A stretch of 12,867 bases of DNA from an uncultured Acetatifactor sp. GTDB lineage: Bacteria; Bacillota; Clostridia; Lachnospirales; Lachnospiraceae. Location of the stretch: positions 1 to 12,867 of the forward strand of contig CAJTXE010000072.1 in NCBI GenBank assembly GCA_910580225.1, in the 5' to 3' direction. The notes below the pieces were generated by a model, which saw only the letters and a program-made list of their open reading frames with translations, was not told the DNA's origin and did not search any database. The translations under genes were made by a program, and so were the position numbers. Shown piece after piece: positions 12,863 to 12,867 of the stretch. Each line of letters begins with the position of its first letter. The stretch's first letter is position 1.

Positions 12863-12867
12863 ATGGA
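12863..12867 (+). CDS. Probable start of a gene cut by the window edge
   Basis: An ATG at 12863-12865 is preceded by AAAGGCGG (about 12849-12856) at suitable spacing. Only five bases are present, so the product cannot be judged. Confidence 0.4.

Noticed and set aside
1..12867. CRISPR arrays, tRNA genes, insertion sequences and prophage genes
   Set aside because: No regularly spaced repeats, cloverleaf-like sequences, transposase or phage motifs were seen on either strand.

Overview
The window looks like chromosome from a spore-forming, low- to mid-GC Gram-positive bacterium of the class Clostridia, most likely Lachnospiraceae. The reasons are two sporulation membrane genes (spoVAF-like and ytaF-like), a clostridial-type stand-alone murG, luxS, strong GGAGG ribosome binding sites, sigma-A promoters often of the extended -10 type, and a membrane protein whose N-terminus I associate with this family. 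No tRNA, rRNA, CRISPR array, transposase or phage gene was found. Most of the window is ordinary housekeeping and accessory chromosome. The points of interest lie in the non-coding DNA and in two uncharacterised genes.

Layout. 1-634 (minus): the end of a blaI/mecI-type repressor operon, with the start of a BlaR1/M56 sensor peptidase gene cut by the window edge, a blaI-like repressor gene, and its promoter covered by a perfect 20-bp palindrome. 635-1210: non-coding or decayed DNA ending in a promoter for a DMP19/DUF4375-family gene (plus). 1852-3959 (minus): ytaF-like then spoVAF. 4122-4682 (plus): a ywlG/DUF436 gene ending in a hairpin. 4824-6155 (minus): a TSCPD-domain gene followed by murG. 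6206-6550: a divergent promoter region rich in inverted repeats. 6551-8092 (plus): a membrane protein with a long repetitive hydrophilic tail. 8213-9175 (plus): a D-2-hydroxyacid dehydrogenase. 9415-9846 (plus): a GtrA-family protein whose 3' end overlaps the convergent methylthioadenosine/S-adenosylhomocysteine nucleosidase gene. 9798-11103 (minus): luxS then that nucleosidase gene, i.e. S-adenosylhomocysteine recycling and AI-2 production. 11525-12603 (plus): a small unknown protein translationally coupled to an ABC-type ATPase. 12604-12867: a structured intergenic region and the first bases of another gene.

How they work together. The nucleosidase cleaves S-adenosylhomocysteine to S-ribosylhomocysteine plus adenine, and LuxS then yields homocysteine and the AI-2 precursor, so luxS-mtnN is a complete two-step pathway in one operon. 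SpoVAF and YtaF are both expected in the developing spore or its envelope. The BlaI-like repressor and M56 protease form a signal-relay pair, probably for a cell-wall stress or beta-lactam response, with outputs outside the window.

The strongest candidate for something undescribed is the leader of about 208 nt upstream of luxS. It can form an 8-bp closing stem, internal stems, and a 7-bp helix between the leader and the luxS Shine-Dalgarno sequence that competes with the closing stem. That is the layout of a translational riboswitch, and I could not assign it to a known class. Second is an interlocked pair of perfect 9-bp inverted repeats at 12688-12739, in pseudoknot order.
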